Assembly (NCBI GenBank): GCA_016706545.1
Contig: JADJJK010000010.1
Coordinates: 248,001 to 312,000 of the forward strand
DNA from: Myxococcales bacterium
GTDB lineage: Bacteria > Myxococcota_A > Polyangia > Haliangiales > Haliangiaceae
DNA length: 64,000 bases
Reading direction: 5' to 3'
In this document: positions 22,709 through 35,884 of the stretch, piece by piece
Numbering within the stretch: the first letter of the stretch is position 1
Layout of the letters: every line of letters starts with the position of its first letter
Position numbers and translations under genes: made by a program
Notes under the pieces: generated by a model
What the model was told of the DNA's origin: nothing
What the model saw: only the letters and a program-made list of their open reading frames with translations
The model's database searches: none

Positions 22709-25700
22709 ATGATGGAGGGCCTTGATCCGCTTGTGCAAACGGCCACCGCATCGCCCGATGCCGGAGCTGTGCCGCAGGCCTGCGCCATGCCGGCGCTGAT
22801 CGGCCGGTTCCGCATCGAGCGGCAGCTCGGCGCTGGCGCGATGGGCGTGGTCTACGCCGCGTTCGATCCGGACCTGGAGCGCAGGGTCGCGGTGAAGGTC
22901 TTGCGCGCCGCCCCCGGAGATCTGGCGCGCAACCGGTTGTTGCGCGAGGCGCGCGCGATGGCTCGGCTGCAGCACCCCAACGTGGTCACCGTGCATGAGG
23001 TGGGGACCTCCGGCAACCAGGACTATGTCGCCACCGAGCTCATCTCCGGCCTGAACCTGGCCGAGTGGTTGCGCTCGCAGCGACGCAGCAAGCGGGAGAT
23101 CGTCGATGCGTTTCTCGCCGCCGGTCGAGGGCTGGCGGCCGCCCATGAGGCGGGCCTGGTGCATCGCGACTTCAAGCCGCACAACGTGCTGCGCAGCGAA
23201 GAGGGCCGCATCGTCGTCACTGATTTCGGGCTGGCGCGCGACAGCCAGACGGAGCAGGAGTCCGCGCCGATCCCCGTGCTGCACGGCCCGGGGCCAGATC
23301 CGGGCTCCTTGGCCTCCGACCTCACGCGCACCGGCGCGCTGGTGGGGACGCCCGGGTACATGGCGCCAGAGCAGTGGGAAGGGCTGGACGTGGACGCGGC
23401 CGCGGACCAGTTCAGCTTCTGCGTGGCGCTGTGGGAGGCGGTCGCCGGTCAGCGCCCGTTCCTGGGCCAGACCATCGACGAGCTGCGCGCGCAGGTCCAG
23501 CGCCCGCCCACGGTGACCGACGCCGCGGAGCAGATCCCGCGCGCGCTGCGCAACATCCTGATGCGCGGCCTGGCGCCGCGTCCGGCTGACCGCTACCCGA
23601 CGATGCGCGCGCTCATCGAGACCATCGAGACCGCGCGTCGGCGCCCGCGGCGGATCATCACGGCCGCGGTGGTCGCCTCGCTGGCGCTGCTGGTCGGCGT
23701 CGCGCTGGTGGTGGCGTCGCGGAGGTCGACCGCGCCCATCGATAGCTGCCCGCACCCCGCGCTTCACCCCGAGGACGTGTGGTCGGCGGCGCAGCGCGCG
23801 CAGATGCCCCCGCGGGTCGCCGCGCAGCTCGATCGCAGGGTGGCGGAGTGGTCCACCGTGCGCGAGACCGCCTGTAGCTCGGACTCCTCCGAGCTGCGGC
23901 GGATGCGCGCCGCGTGCCTCGATGGGGTCATGTCGACCATCGACGTCACGGTCAAGGCGATGCTGGGTGTCGACGCGGCCACGCGCAGCGCCAACGACGT
24001 CGTGGAGCTGGCCGCGTGGCCGTCCGCGTGCATGCAGCCCACGGTCCCCACCGTGCGCGTCTTGTCGTCGGAGCGCATGGTGCCGGCTGCCATGCTGCTG
24101 TTGCGCGCGACGGTCGATGATGAGATCCCCGAGCCCGAGGTGGACGCGGCGATGGCCGCCAGCCGAGAGGGCTGCGAGCGAGCCGCCGCGCTGTACGTCA
24201 AGTCGATGGTGCATATCTCCAAGGCCTCCTTTGGCCGCGAGGCCGCCGCCGCCGAGGACGCTATCGAGGCCTGTGGCGACGACTACCTGCGGGCGCGCGT
24301 CTCGGTGTTGCGCGCGCTGCGCACCGAGACGCTGTTCTACGGCACCGAGCAGCTCGCCTTGCTGCGCAAAGCGAGCGCGGCGGTGGAGCGAGTGGCGGAC
24401 ACCGCCATGCTGTCCCAGCTCGAGCTGGTGCGCGGCCGAGCGGCGTACACCAACGCCGCCTTCGACACCGCGCTCGAGCACTTTCGCCGCTCCCAGGGCC
24501 TGGCCCGGGAGGGGGACGACTCGGCGACGATGTTCCAGGCGCAGTGGTTCTCCATCTCGGCGCGCACCAGCGGCGGCAGGCCTGGGGATCTGGCGAACCT
24601 GGTCGAGACGGGCCGCACCCTGTACGGGCAGATGGCCGAGGCGTACGGGGCCACCAGCGCCAACTTGCGCCCGTACCGGGCGGCGCTGGCGGGCCTTGAG
24701 TGGCGCTCGGGCAACCTGCGCCGCGCTCGCGAGATCCTGGCGGAGGCGCTGCGCGACGGACCGGTCAGCAAGGCCCAGGGCCGCGTCATCACCGGGCGTG
24801 TCCTCGACGAGCGCGGTCGTGGACTGGCGGGGGCCACCGTGCTCTCGGTGGCGGTGGACAAGTCCATCGACGTGGATGATGTGGATCTGGCGCTGTGGGA
24901 CCGCGGCACGCTGGAGGATGTCAGCCGCGCCATCACCCGCGACGACGGATCGTTCTCACTGCCGGCGGCGGCAGGCGACGTGTTCTTGCTGGCGCGCACC
25001 GCCAACCGGGGGGCGCCGGTGACCCGGGTGGCCAAGTCCACCAGCGAGCTGCTGCTCCGGGCCGGGCTCACCGGCACCGTCCATGGCACCATCGCCTTCT
25101 CGGCGGGCACCCAGTTCTCCACGCGCGCGAGCGTCGGCGCCGGTCGCAAGGGCTTTCACTTCGTGGCGCCCATCGCAGCCTCCGGGCGATACGAGGTCGC
25201 CAATGTCCCCACCGGTTGGTACGCGGTGCGCGCGCTCAGCGGGCGGGTGGCGGAGATCTCCATGTCCGGGCGGCAGATTCGCGTGGAGGCTGGTCGGCGC
25301 AAGGCGCCGGTGGACTTTGGCGCGGCGCAGCGCGAGGCGCGCATGCACGTGATCGTGCGCAACGAACGAGAAGGCGAGCTCAACGTGGGGCAGATCTACG
25401 TGATCCGCGGTCGGGTCAACGCCGCCACGGTGCGCGAGCTTCGTCCCATCCTGGATGCGTCGCACAGCTACAACCTGGCGATGGCGCGGCAGGTGGTGGG
25501 CGAGCGCGCGCCGCAGGTGGCGCGCGCGGAGCTTCGCCCTGGCGACCTGATGGTGACCATCGAGCACCTCGAGACCGGGCCGCAGACCGTGTGCGCCATC
25601 GGCCTGTCGGGAGATCTCGGCGCCGAGGAGTTCCTGGAGAAGCTCCAGGGCTCGGCGGAGAAGCTGGATGTTCGCTGCCGGCCGGTGGTGCTCGAGAACG

Positions 25701-25753
25701 ATCAGGAACCCGTGATCCTGATGCAGGTGCCGCCGATGCTTCGCGTGGAGTGA
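22709..25753 (+). CDS. Receptor-like Ser/Thr protein kinase with large C-terminal extracytoplasmic region
   Basis: 1014 aa; two adjacent in-frame ATGs at 22709 and 22712. The Hanks kinase domain (about 31-300) is complete: LGAGAMGVVYAAFD, VAVKVL, LVHRDFKPHNVL, VTDFGLAR, GTPGYMAPEQ. One membrane helix lies at about 314-332 (IITAAVVASLALLVGVALVV). Outside it are a helical repeat-like region (about 340-690, TPR-type, e.g. LELVRGRAAYTNAAFDTALEHF) and beta domains, including a carboxypeptidase-regulatory-like unit (GRVITGRVLDERGRGLAGATV). This is the typical myxobacterial signalling kinase layout. It has no operon partner, so the ligand is unknown. Confidence 0.9.
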   Translation: MMEGLDPLVQTATASPDAGAVPQACAMPALIGRFRIERQLGAGAMGVVYAAFDPDLERRVAVKVLRAAPGDLARNRLLREARAMARLQHPNVVTVHEVGTSGNQDYVATELISGLNLAEWLRSQRRSKREIVDAFLAAGRGLAAAHEAGLVHRDFKPHNVLRSEEGRIVVTDFGLARDSQTEQESAPIPVLHGPGPDPGSLASDLTRTGALVGTPGYMAPEQWEGLDVDAAADQFSFCVALWEAVAGQRPFLGQTIDELRAQVQRPPTVTDAAEQIPRALRNILMRGLAPRPADRYPTMRALIETIETARRRPRRIITAAVVASLALLVGVALVVASRRSTAPIDSCPHPALHPEDVWSAAQRAQMPPRVAAQLDRRVAEWSTVRETACSSDSSELRRMRAACLDGVMSTIDVTVKAMLGVDAATRSANDVVELAAWPSACMQPTVPTVRVLSSERMVPAAMLLLRATVDDEIPEPEVDAAMAASREGCERAAALYVKSMVHISKASFGREAAAAEDAIEACGDDYLRARVSVLRALRTETLFYGTEQLALLRKASAAVERVADTAMLSQLELVRGRAAYTNAAFDTALEHFRRSQGLAREGDDSATMFQAQWFSISARTSGGRPGDLANLVETGRTLYGQMAEAYGATSANLRPYRAALAGLEWRSGNLRRAREILAEALRDGPVSKAQGRVITGRVLDERGRGLAGATVLSVAVDKSIDVDDVDLALWDRGTLEDVSRAITRDDGSFSLPAAAGDVFLLARTANRGAPVTRVAKSTSELLLRAGLTGTVHGTIAFSAGTQFSTRASVGAGRKGFHFVAPIAASGRYEVANVPTGWYAVRALSGRVAEISMSGRQIRVEAGRRKAPVDFGAAQREARMHVIVRNEREGELNVGQIYVIRGRVNAATVRELRPILDASHSYNLAMARQVVGERAPQVARAELRPGDLMVTIEHLETGPQTVCAIGLSGDLGAEEFLEKLQGSAEKLDVRCRPVVLENDQEPVILMQVPPMLRVE

Positions 25754-25811
25754 GCCGGCACGCCGGGCACACCGGGCACGCCTGTCGCGCTTGTCGCTGC
25801 CCTGCCCACGC

Positions 25812-26754
25812 TCAGCGCGCTGGCAGGCCCCAGGGCGCGGCCAGGGCGGCGTAGGATGCCTTGGGCAGGAGCACGAACACCGGTTGCGCCTCCGGATCGA
25901 GCCAGGCCAAGACGTCCTCGAGCTTGCCGCGCTCCATCGCCGTGCAGCCGACGGTGGGGGAGTCGGCCTTGCGCCAGACGTGCAGGAAGATGCAGCTCCC
26001 GCCCGCGGCCACGTGCGCGGGGTTGTGCGCGACCTCCACCACCCAGGTATAGAGCGCGTCGCGGCGCGCCATGGCCTCGGAGGAGGTCCAGTCCTTCTCG
26101 ACCGCGCTGGTCTCGACGATGGTGCCGTACGCGCGGGACGCGCTGTCGTCCACGCAGACCCAGCGCCGGTCCACCGGCGTGTAGCGCCAGCGCGTGCCCT
26201 TGGGCGCACGGTCGGCGTAGCCATAGGCGCCGCCCAGCGCGAACACCCCGGCGGGGCTGCGGCCGTCTCCCTCGCGCTTGCTCGCGCCTTCTTGTCCGGC
26301 AGGCGGACCGTCTCCATGCAGGCCGCTGCCCCACGCCGCGCCGCTGCCGATGACGCCCGGCCACGGCTCCGCCACGCGCTGCCACGGCGCGGCGTCATGG
26401 TCGCGAGTCCAGCGCGACAGCTCGGCGCTGACCGCGCCCCAGTCGTCGACCACGGCGAGCACGAGCTGGCGCGTCGCCGCCGGGACCGGCGTGCCGGCGG
26501 CCAGGGCCGGGGGGGCCGGGGGCCGCGGGGGCCGCGGGGGCCGCTGCTGCGGGGGCTGCCGAAGCTGCTGCTGGGGCTGCCGAAGCCGCCGGGGCTGGCG
26601 GGGCGGCGGCCGCGGTACCAGCGGCCGCCGGAGCTGGCGCGGCCTTGGTCGTCGCGGCTGGCTGGTTGCTGCAGCCCAAAGACGACGGCCCCGCCATCGC
26701 GAGGCTCACGATCATCCCCGCGAACGTCCCCGCGCGCTGGCGCGCGCGCGTCAT
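25812..26754 (-). CDS. Lipoprotein L,D-transpeptidase-like protein, frame broken at a 7-base G/C run
   Basis: The natural start is ATG 26754, which overlaps the nadA stop as ATGA. It opens a lipoprotein signal (MTRARQRAGTF...AGPSSLGC) and an Ala/Pro-rich linker. The catalytic part is in another frame: LAAGTPVPAATRQLVLAVVDDW...FLHVWRKADSPTVGCTAMERG, a YkuD-type domain with Cys in TVGC. The two frames join if one base is removed from the run of seven G (plus strand) at 26509-26515; total length 943 nt is one more than a multiple of three. Corrected length about 313 aa. The cause could be assembly error, decay or slippage-mediated phase variation. Coupling to nadA is seen in the sequence; its purpose is unknown. 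Confidence 0.75.
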
Positions 26755-27749
26755 ACGCTCAGCTCGAGCATGCGCTGGATCGGCGCCAGGGCGCGCACCC
26801 GCACCGCCTCTGGTACGTCCACCTGCGGCGCCAGATCTCGCAGGCACAGGTACAGCTTCTCGAGCGTGTTCCTGCGCATGAACGGGCACTCGTTGCACGA
26901 GCAGCTCTCGTCCTCGGGCGGCGCCGGGATGAGCAGCTTGTCGGGCACCTCGCGCTGCATCTTGTGCAGGATGCCGGACTCGGTGGCGACGATCAGCTCC
27001 TTGGCCTCGCAGCGCTTGGCATAGGTGATGAGGCCGGAGGTCGAGGCCACGTGCTTGGCGTGGCGCAGGATCCCTTCGTGGCACTCCGGGTGCGCGATGA
27101 CCTCGGCCTCGGGGTGTCGGACCATCAGCTCGATGAGCCGGCGCTCGCTGAAGGTCTCATGCACGATGCAGGCGCCCTGCCACATCACCAGGTCTGGCCG
27201 GTTGGCCTCCTTGGCGACGAACGCGCCGAGGTGACGGTCCGGGGCAAAGACGATCTTCTGATCGCCCAGCGCCTTGACGATCTTCACCGCGTTCGACGAC
27301 GTGCAGATGACGTCCGAGAGCGCCTTGACCTCCGCCGAGCAGTTGATATAGCTGACCACGGTGTGGCCGGGGAACTGCTCGAGCCAGCGCTGAAACACCG
27401 GCGCGGGGCAGCCGTCGGCCAGCGAGCATCCGGCGTCGAGATCTGGCACCACCACGGCCTTGTGCGGGTTGAGGATCTTGGCGGTCTCGGCCATGAAGTG
27501 GACGCCGCAGAACACGATGACGTCCGCGTCGGTCTTCGCCGCCGCCTGGGAGAGCTGCAGCGAGTCGCCCACGAAGTCCGCCAGGTCCTGGATCTCGGAC
27601 TCCTGGTAGTAGTGGGCCAAGATGACCGCGTTGCGCTCCTTGCGCAGGCGGGCGATCTCGCGCTCCAACTCGTCAGGCGAGAGATCGACGGACGGCGAAG
27701 GCGCTGGTTGGCCCGCGGCCACCACGGGAAGCTTGGTCGGCTCAGACAT
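26751..27749 (-). CDS. nadA: Quinolinate synthase
   Basis: A 332-aa cytoplasmic [4Fe-4S] enzyme that condenses iminoaspartate with dihydroxyacetone phosphate to quinolinate in de novo NAD synthesis. Seen: LAHYYQESEIQDLADFVGDS, VIVFCGVHFMAETAKIL, DLDAGCSLADGCP, HPECHEGI, and near the C-terminus SCSCNECPFMRRNTLEKLY, including the conserved cluster cysteines. Its substrate comes from L-aspartate oxidase, whose gene (nadB) lies at 52.5-54.1 kb; nadC is not in the window. The stop overlaps the start of the downstream L,D-transpeptidase. Confidence 0.96.
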   Translation of the reverse strand: MSEPTKLPVVAAGQPAPSPSVDLSPDELEREIARLRKERNAVILAHYYQESEIQDLADFVGDSLQLSQAAAKTDADVIVFCGVHFMAETAKILNPHKAVVVPDLDAGCSLADGCPAPVFQRWLEQFPGHTVVSYINCSAEVKALSDVICTSSNAVKIVKALGDQKIVFAPDRHLGAFVAKEANRPDLVMWQGACIVHETFSERRLIELMVRHPEAEVIAHPECHEGILRHAKHVASTSGLITYAKRCEAKELIVATESGILHKMQREVPDKLLIPAPPEDESCSCNECPFMRRNTLEKLYLCLRDLAPQVDVPEAVRVRALAPIQRMLELSV

Positions 27750-27885
27750 GGCTTGGGTCTACCACGCGCCGCGGGCAAATTGCGCAGCGCCCTCAGGCGG
27801 CGGGGAGAGATGACGCGCCCGCTGCGTCGGGCCAGGCCCTGGCGCAGGTTGTCTTTTGCGACCTTGCCCAGTAAGGTCGGGGCTC

Positions 27886-27990
27886 CAGACATACGGGGAG
27901 CTCCACTGCCGGACACGCCGGCCGGGGGCTGAGAGGCGCGGCGGATCCGCGCGACCCTCGAACCTGAACCGGGTAATGCCGGCGTAGGAA
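27886..27990 (+). promoter_or_regulatory. TPP riboswitch (THI box) upstream of thiC
   Basis: Conserved elements in order: CGGGGAGCTCC (27894-27904), a hairpin TGCCGGACACGCCGGC, GGGGGCTGAGAGG with the core CTGAGA, then ACCCTCGAACCTGAACCGGG and TAATGCCGGCGTAGGAA, matching the thi-box consensus. The Shine-Dalgarno AGGAAGG forms the 3' edge, 4-6 bases before the thiC ATG at 27997. TPP binding should therefore directly block translation. Confidence 0.93.
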
Positions 27991-27996
27991 GGCACG

Positions 27997-29727
<1,731 letters not shown>

Positions 29728-29867
29728 GCACCCGCCGGCGCAGCATGGCCTACCGGCGCGCTCGCGGGCGAAGCGGTCGTGGATCTCTCGCTTGCTCGCG
29801 CACCTGTTTGCCTCCTGATCGCGCCGGACCTGTTGCGCGCGCGTGCGTGACAGATGATGCTGCGGCC

Positions 29868-31898
<2,031 letters not shown>

Positions 31899-31932
31899 CC
31901 CAGCTTCTCCCTGCTATCCTGCTCACCGCTTG

Positions 31933-33674
31933 CTAGCGCTGCGACGGGTGCTGCAGATGGTCCGGCAAGGGGCGGCCGACGGAGAGGGGATCGACGCCAG
32001 TGGCTTCCATCTCGGCGAGGACCCAGCGCTCGATGGCGCTGTGGCGGTCGAGGTCGTCCCAGAAGCCGCGCAGGGGGAGGCCATCGGGGTCGAGCGGGGG
32101 ATCGGCGAGAGATGAGAGGGGGTGGTGCCGGGTGCGGGGTGGGGCGGCGGGGGCTGCTGGTGGGGCGGAGGGTGGCAGGGGCGGCTGCGGGGCGTCTGCG
32201 CGGCGCTGGATGCGCGTGACGGTCGCGGCGGCGTCCCAGCTATCGACGCGCTCTCCGCGCCAGCGGCACTGGCCGGTGGTCGAGGTCAGCGGCAAGGCGG
32301 CGTTGGCGGCGCGCATGGCATGGATCGCAGGCCAGCCGAGCAGCGGCGGCGCCGGGCGCGGCGGCAGCGGGACGACGGCGCGGCCCTGCGGATCTTCGAA
32401 GGCGAGCGCGCCAGTGGCGGATTGCGTGATGCGATAGCCGCGCTCGTGGACGTAGGCGTGATGGAGCGAGCAGAGCAGCGCGAGATTGGGCAGGCTGGTC
32501 TCGCCGCCATCGGCCCAGTGCTGCAGGTGGTGTCCCTCGAGGAAGAGGCGGTGATCGCAGCCCGGGAAGCGGCAGGTGCGATCGCGCAGCAGAAGGGCGC
32601 GCTTGAGGGCGGCGGGGATGGTGCGGGTCTTGCGGCCGATGGAGAGCGGGGCGGCGTCGGTGGCGGTAGCTGCGGCGACGGTGGCGACGACCAGGCCGCA
32701 GTCGCAGGCCAGGCGGCGGGTGGCCTGCGGAGAGAGCGCAAGGTCGGTCTCGACGGTGAGGGCGACCGGCAGCGAGGCGCCGCGATCGGTGAAGGAGGCG
32801 GGGGCGATGGCTACATCGGTGGTGGAGGAGATATCGGCGGCGGGTGGCGGAGTCGGTCGCTGATGCTGGCGGACTGCTGCAGCAGCGCCACGGGCACGGT
32901 GACGATCAGCTCTACGGGAGAACGCTCGGCTGCTGCCCCCGCGCGTAAGTGTGAACCAGGGACATCAGGCCATCGGCGCGGTTGTACGGGCGACGCGCGG
33001 TGGTGGTCGGAGTAGCGAAGCTCCGCGTCTCCGCGGAGACGTCAGTTACTCGCTCGGCAGTTGCGGACGCTTCCGCGGAAGCGCCCCCTCGGGAGGCCCC
33101 GCCGGTCCCGCGTGCAGTCCACCGCGGCTTGCGCAGTACTTGAAGCAGCAACGCGGCTTCGTCGGGGCGCAGGCACGCCTTGACGCACACCATGCCAGAG
33201 GCCGTCGTGGTGTGGGCCACGTAGCGCTCGCTGTCGTGCGGGCGCGTGGCCTTGCCTGCTGCATCCGCGCCGAGCACGCCCACTTTGCGGCACACGGTCT
33301 CGAGCTGGCTGGCGGTGCAGTGCTGCGCGTAGCCCAACAGCACCGCTTCGGTGGCGGCGGTGGCCACGCGCGTGATGGCGCGAGTCTTGGAATACGAGAT
33401 CTGCCCGGCGGACAATGCCTCTGATACGAGCGGCAAGGTATGCAGCGCTCTGGCCACGCGCAGGTGCTCGCGCGCGGTGCCAAGATCCCACCCCACGCGC
33501 CAGCTCAGCCAGTGGGCGCAGGTGCCAAAGCCCTGGCGGTACCAGCCGCCAGCCGCGTCGAAGGTCCGCAGGTCGGCGAGCAGGCGATGCATGGCGGCGT
33601 CCAGGTGAACGGCTTGCTCGGCAATGTGTTCGCCCAAGATCTTGAATGTCTTCGACGGAGAGAGGCTCGCTCAT
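31933..33674 (-). pseudogene. DUF222/HNH endonuclease-type gene with three frameshifts
   Basis: Translated pieces make a complete DUF222-HNH protein, as found in many copies in high-GC bacteria, but spread over three frames. The N-terminus from ATG 33674 reads MSEPLSVEDIQDL. The DUF222 body GEHIAEQAVHLDAAMHRLLA...NRADGLMSLVHTYARG ends in a premature stop at 32912. The next piece AERSPVELIVTVPVALLQQS is in another frame. The last piece, LALSPQATRRLACDCG...TCRFPGCDHRLFLEGHHLQHW...NLALLCSLHH, carries the HNH motif and reaches the stop at 31933. The breaks lie near 33637, near 32936-32944 (beside a run of five C) and between about 32800 and 32870. Either decay or uncorrected indels explains this. 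Confidence 0.8.
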
Positions 33675-33970
33675 GAGATCTTGTAGCACGGCGGCTTTCG
33701 GCTCCGGACTTGGCGTCTGGCGTGCGTCAGGTGCCGCAGAAGCGCGGGTGGCGCGATTTTTCGTGGGGCGCGCGGGCAGATGGGGATGTAGCGCGCGTTG
33801 GGGGCCGCAGGTGAAGATCTCGGCGGTTGACAGCCCGAGGGTGCGTTGGCGCGGAGAGTGTCAAGAGGAATATTGATATAGAGGTATATGTTCCATGGAA
33901 GATCTTTAGTTGGCGAATACGTCCGGCAGGCGGACGAGAACGAACGGAGAGCGAAGCCGAGATCGAGCGC
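33675..33970. other. Gene-free spacer, partly AT-rich
   Basis: Between the DUF222/HNH pseudogene start and repeat copy B. The stretch 33868-33915 (GAATATTGATATAGAGGTATATG...) is strikingly AT-rich for this genome and could contain a promoter or the scar of an older insertion. No coding signal. Confidence 0.35.
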
Positions 33971-34800
33971 GCGGAAATCTCCGCGGAAACGTTGGTGTGA
34001 TCCAGGTCGCAGCGCGTTTCCGCGGAAGCCCCGGGGCTGTGGACGGTGGCGGACAACGCGGAAGCCCGGGGCCGGTGGCGGGTTGTGGACAACCGCGCCC
34101 GTCGCGTTTGGGCAGGAGCGACGCGCGTACGCGGCGCGGTTGACCACAGCCCTTGGAGAGGCGCAGGAGGGCCAGGTGCAGCAGGCGTGCCTAGGAGGGC
34201 GGCGCGCCTCTCCACACCGCCGCACAGCCCCTGCTGTTTTCAGAACCCTGAGTTTTTGGTTTTGTACCAGAACCCAGAACCCGGAACGGATCGCCAGGTG
34301 AGCGGCAGGGGTGAGCGCGTGGGAGGTGGGTAGGTCCAGCACGGTGGTTGGGTCAAGCACGGTGGTTGGGTCAAGCACGGTGGCTCGGGTCAAGCACGGT
34401 GGTTGGGTCAATCACGGTGGCTCGGGTCGAGCACGGTGGCTGGGTCGAGCACGGTAGTTGGGTCAAGCACGGTGGTTGGGCCTGGCACGGTGGTTGGGTC
34501 AAGCACGGTGGTTGGGTCAAGCACGGTAGTTGGGTCAAGCACGGTGGCTCGGGCCTGGCACGGTAGTTGGGTCAAGCACGGTGGCTCGGGCCTGGCACGG
34601 TGGCTCGGGTTGCGCACGGCTCAAGAGATCGCGGAAACCTCCGCGGAAACGTGGTGTGATCCAGGTCGCAGCGCGTCTCCGCGAAAGCCCCGGGCTGTGG
34701 ACGGTGTCGGGCTATGGACAACCGCGCTCGTCGAGCCCGGGCAGGAGCGATGCGGGTAAGCGGCGCGGTTGACCACAGCCCTTGGAGAGTCGCAGGAGGG
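33971..34800 (-). mobile_element. Composite repeat element, copy B (inverted relative to copy A)
   Basis: Read on the minus strand this repeats copy A: the end module, minisatellite, the conserved block (34233-34303), the CTCCAAGGGCTGTGGTCAA module (about 34130-34175) and the terminal hairpin (stem CCGCGGAAACG/CGTTTCCGCGG at 33981-33991 and 34015-34025). A degenerate hairpin at 34641-34690 marks the other module. Copy B is longer than A because its minisatellite is expanded. No transposase or believable ORF is present, and no matching flanking duplication was found at its ends. Confidence 0.75.
34325..34620 (+). repeat. 18-19 bp minisatellite inside repeat copy B
   Basis: About 16 head-to-tail units of GGTTGGGTCAAGCACGGT and close variants (GGCTCGGGTCAAGCACGGT, GGTTGGGCCTGGCACGGT). 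Copy A carries only four or so of the reverse-complement unit, so the array has expanded or contracted independently. Confidence 0.85.
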
Positions 34801-35005
34801 CCCATGGGAGCAGCGACGGTGTAGCTACGTTGGCTGTGGTCCGTCCGCGTTCCGTCCGCGTTCCGGCCGCGTTTCGTCCGCGTTGAAATCAACCTGACTC
34901 GCAGGTCTGGCCAGTTGGGGACGGCGGCTCGCCGCTGCGCGGGCGCCGAGGTCGGCCGTTCTTGCAGCGCGCGGGCGCCGAGGCGGGTTGGCGGCCGCCG
35001 TCGGC
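34801..35005. other. Spacer between repeat copy B and the LysR gene
   Basis: 205 bp. It contains the short direct repeat CCGTCCGCGTT/CCGGCCGCGTT/TCGTCCGCGTT around 34848-34884. No gene or RNA recognised. Confidence 0.35.
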
Positions 35006-35863
35006 TCACTCGCTCAGCTCGTCGATCAGGAGGGCGCGCAAGGCGAGGACGCGGGCGGCGAGCTGGGCGGGTGGCGCGGACACCAGGTATAGCGGCGCGC
35101 TGCGCAGGGCGACGGCGGGGAGCACGCGCACGAGCTCGCCGCGGGTCAGGTGGCGGGCGGCGAGGAAGGTGGGCAGGAGCGCGACGCCTCCGCCCGCGCA
35201 GGCGAGCTCGGCGAGGGTGCCAAAGTCGTTGCAGGCGATGGACGGCGGCGGCGGCGGCCGGCCTGCGGCGAAGCTGCGCTTGCCGCGGACCACGGGCCAG
35301 AGGCGCTCATGCCCGGCGAGGTCTGCCAGCTCGCGCGGCGCGATCCGGCGCTCGAGATAGGCGGGCGCCGCGAAGAAGCCCGCCTCCAGTCGCCGCAGCT
35401 TGCGCGCCACCACGCTCTGGCCGCCGGGCCGACCCAGGCGCAGCGCCAGCTCCACGCCGCCGGAGAGGCCGATGACCTCGTCGGTGAGCACCATGCGGAC
35501 GGTCACCGCGGGGTGTCGCGCTCTGAACTTGGGCAAGAGCGGCGCGATCAGCGTTCGCGCCACGTCCGCGGTGGCGGTGAGCGCGACCTCTCCCGAGATC
35601 ACCACCCGCTGCGCCGGGACCGCCGCCGCGGCGTGCTCGAGCGCGTGCAGCGGCCCGGTGATCTGGCGGAGCAGCGCCTCGCCCTCGGCGGTGAGCTGCA
35701 CGTTGCGCGTGGTGCGGATCAGGAGCCGCGCGCCCAGCGCCTGCTCCAGCGAGGACACGACGCGGCTGACCCGGGTCCGGTCCATGCGCAGCGCCTGCGC
35801 CGCCCGCGCGAAGGAGCTGGCCTGCGCCACCTGCTGGAACACGCGGAGCTGGTTCAAGTCCAT
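35006..35863 (-). CDS. LysR-family transcriptional regulator
   Basis: 285 aa from ATG 35863. The N-terminal winged helix-turn-helix reads MDLNQLRVFQQVAQASSFA, then RAAQALRMDRTRVSRVVSSL and LEQALGARLLIRTTRNVQLT, followed by a LysR substrate-binding domain (about 90-285). A start further upstream is unlikely because homologues begin MDLNQLRVF. The start codon lies inside a perfect 8-bp inverted repeat (35862-35884), suggesting autoregulation or a start-codon hairpin. The divergent neighbour is a lipoprotein gene, the usual target arrangement for LysR proteins. Confidence 0.92.
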   Translation of the reverse strand: MDLNQLRVFQQVAQASSFARAAQALRMDRTRVSRVVSSLEQALGARLLIRTTRNVQLTAEGEALLRQITGPLHALEHAAAAVPAQRVVISGEVALTATADVARTLIAPLLPKFRARHPAVTVRMVLTDEVIGLSGGVELALRLGRPGGQSVVARKLRRLEAGFFAAPAYLERRIAPRELADLAGHERLWPVVRGKRSFAAGRPPPPPSIACNDFGTLAELACAGGGVALLPTFLAARHLTRGELVRVLPAVALRSAPLYLVSAPPAQLAARVLALRALLIDELSE

Positions 35864-35884
35864 TGGTGCGAAACTAGCACCAAT
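35862..35884. promoter_or_regulatory. Perfect inverted repeat overlapping the LysR start codon
   Basis: ATTGGTGC-7nt-GCACCAAT. On the mRNA strand it would fold with the AUG in its 3' arm; as DNA it resembles a LysR operator. A second short dyad GGCAA-TTG-TTGCC lies at 35899-35911, inside the same divergent region. Confidence 0.6.

Noticed and set aside
21557..24481. Minus-strand open frame of 974 aa under the receptor kinase and aldo/keto reductase
   Set aside because: Antisense to two recognisable plus-strand enzymes, no conserved domain.
33671..34411. 246-aa minus-strand ORF across repeat copy B
   Set aside because: Its TVLDPTTVLDP peptide simply translates the minisatellite; the same region in copy A is not open in that frame.
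34325..34620. CRISPR array
   Set aside because: Units of 18-19 bp abut without spacers and no cas genes are present; this is a minisatellite.
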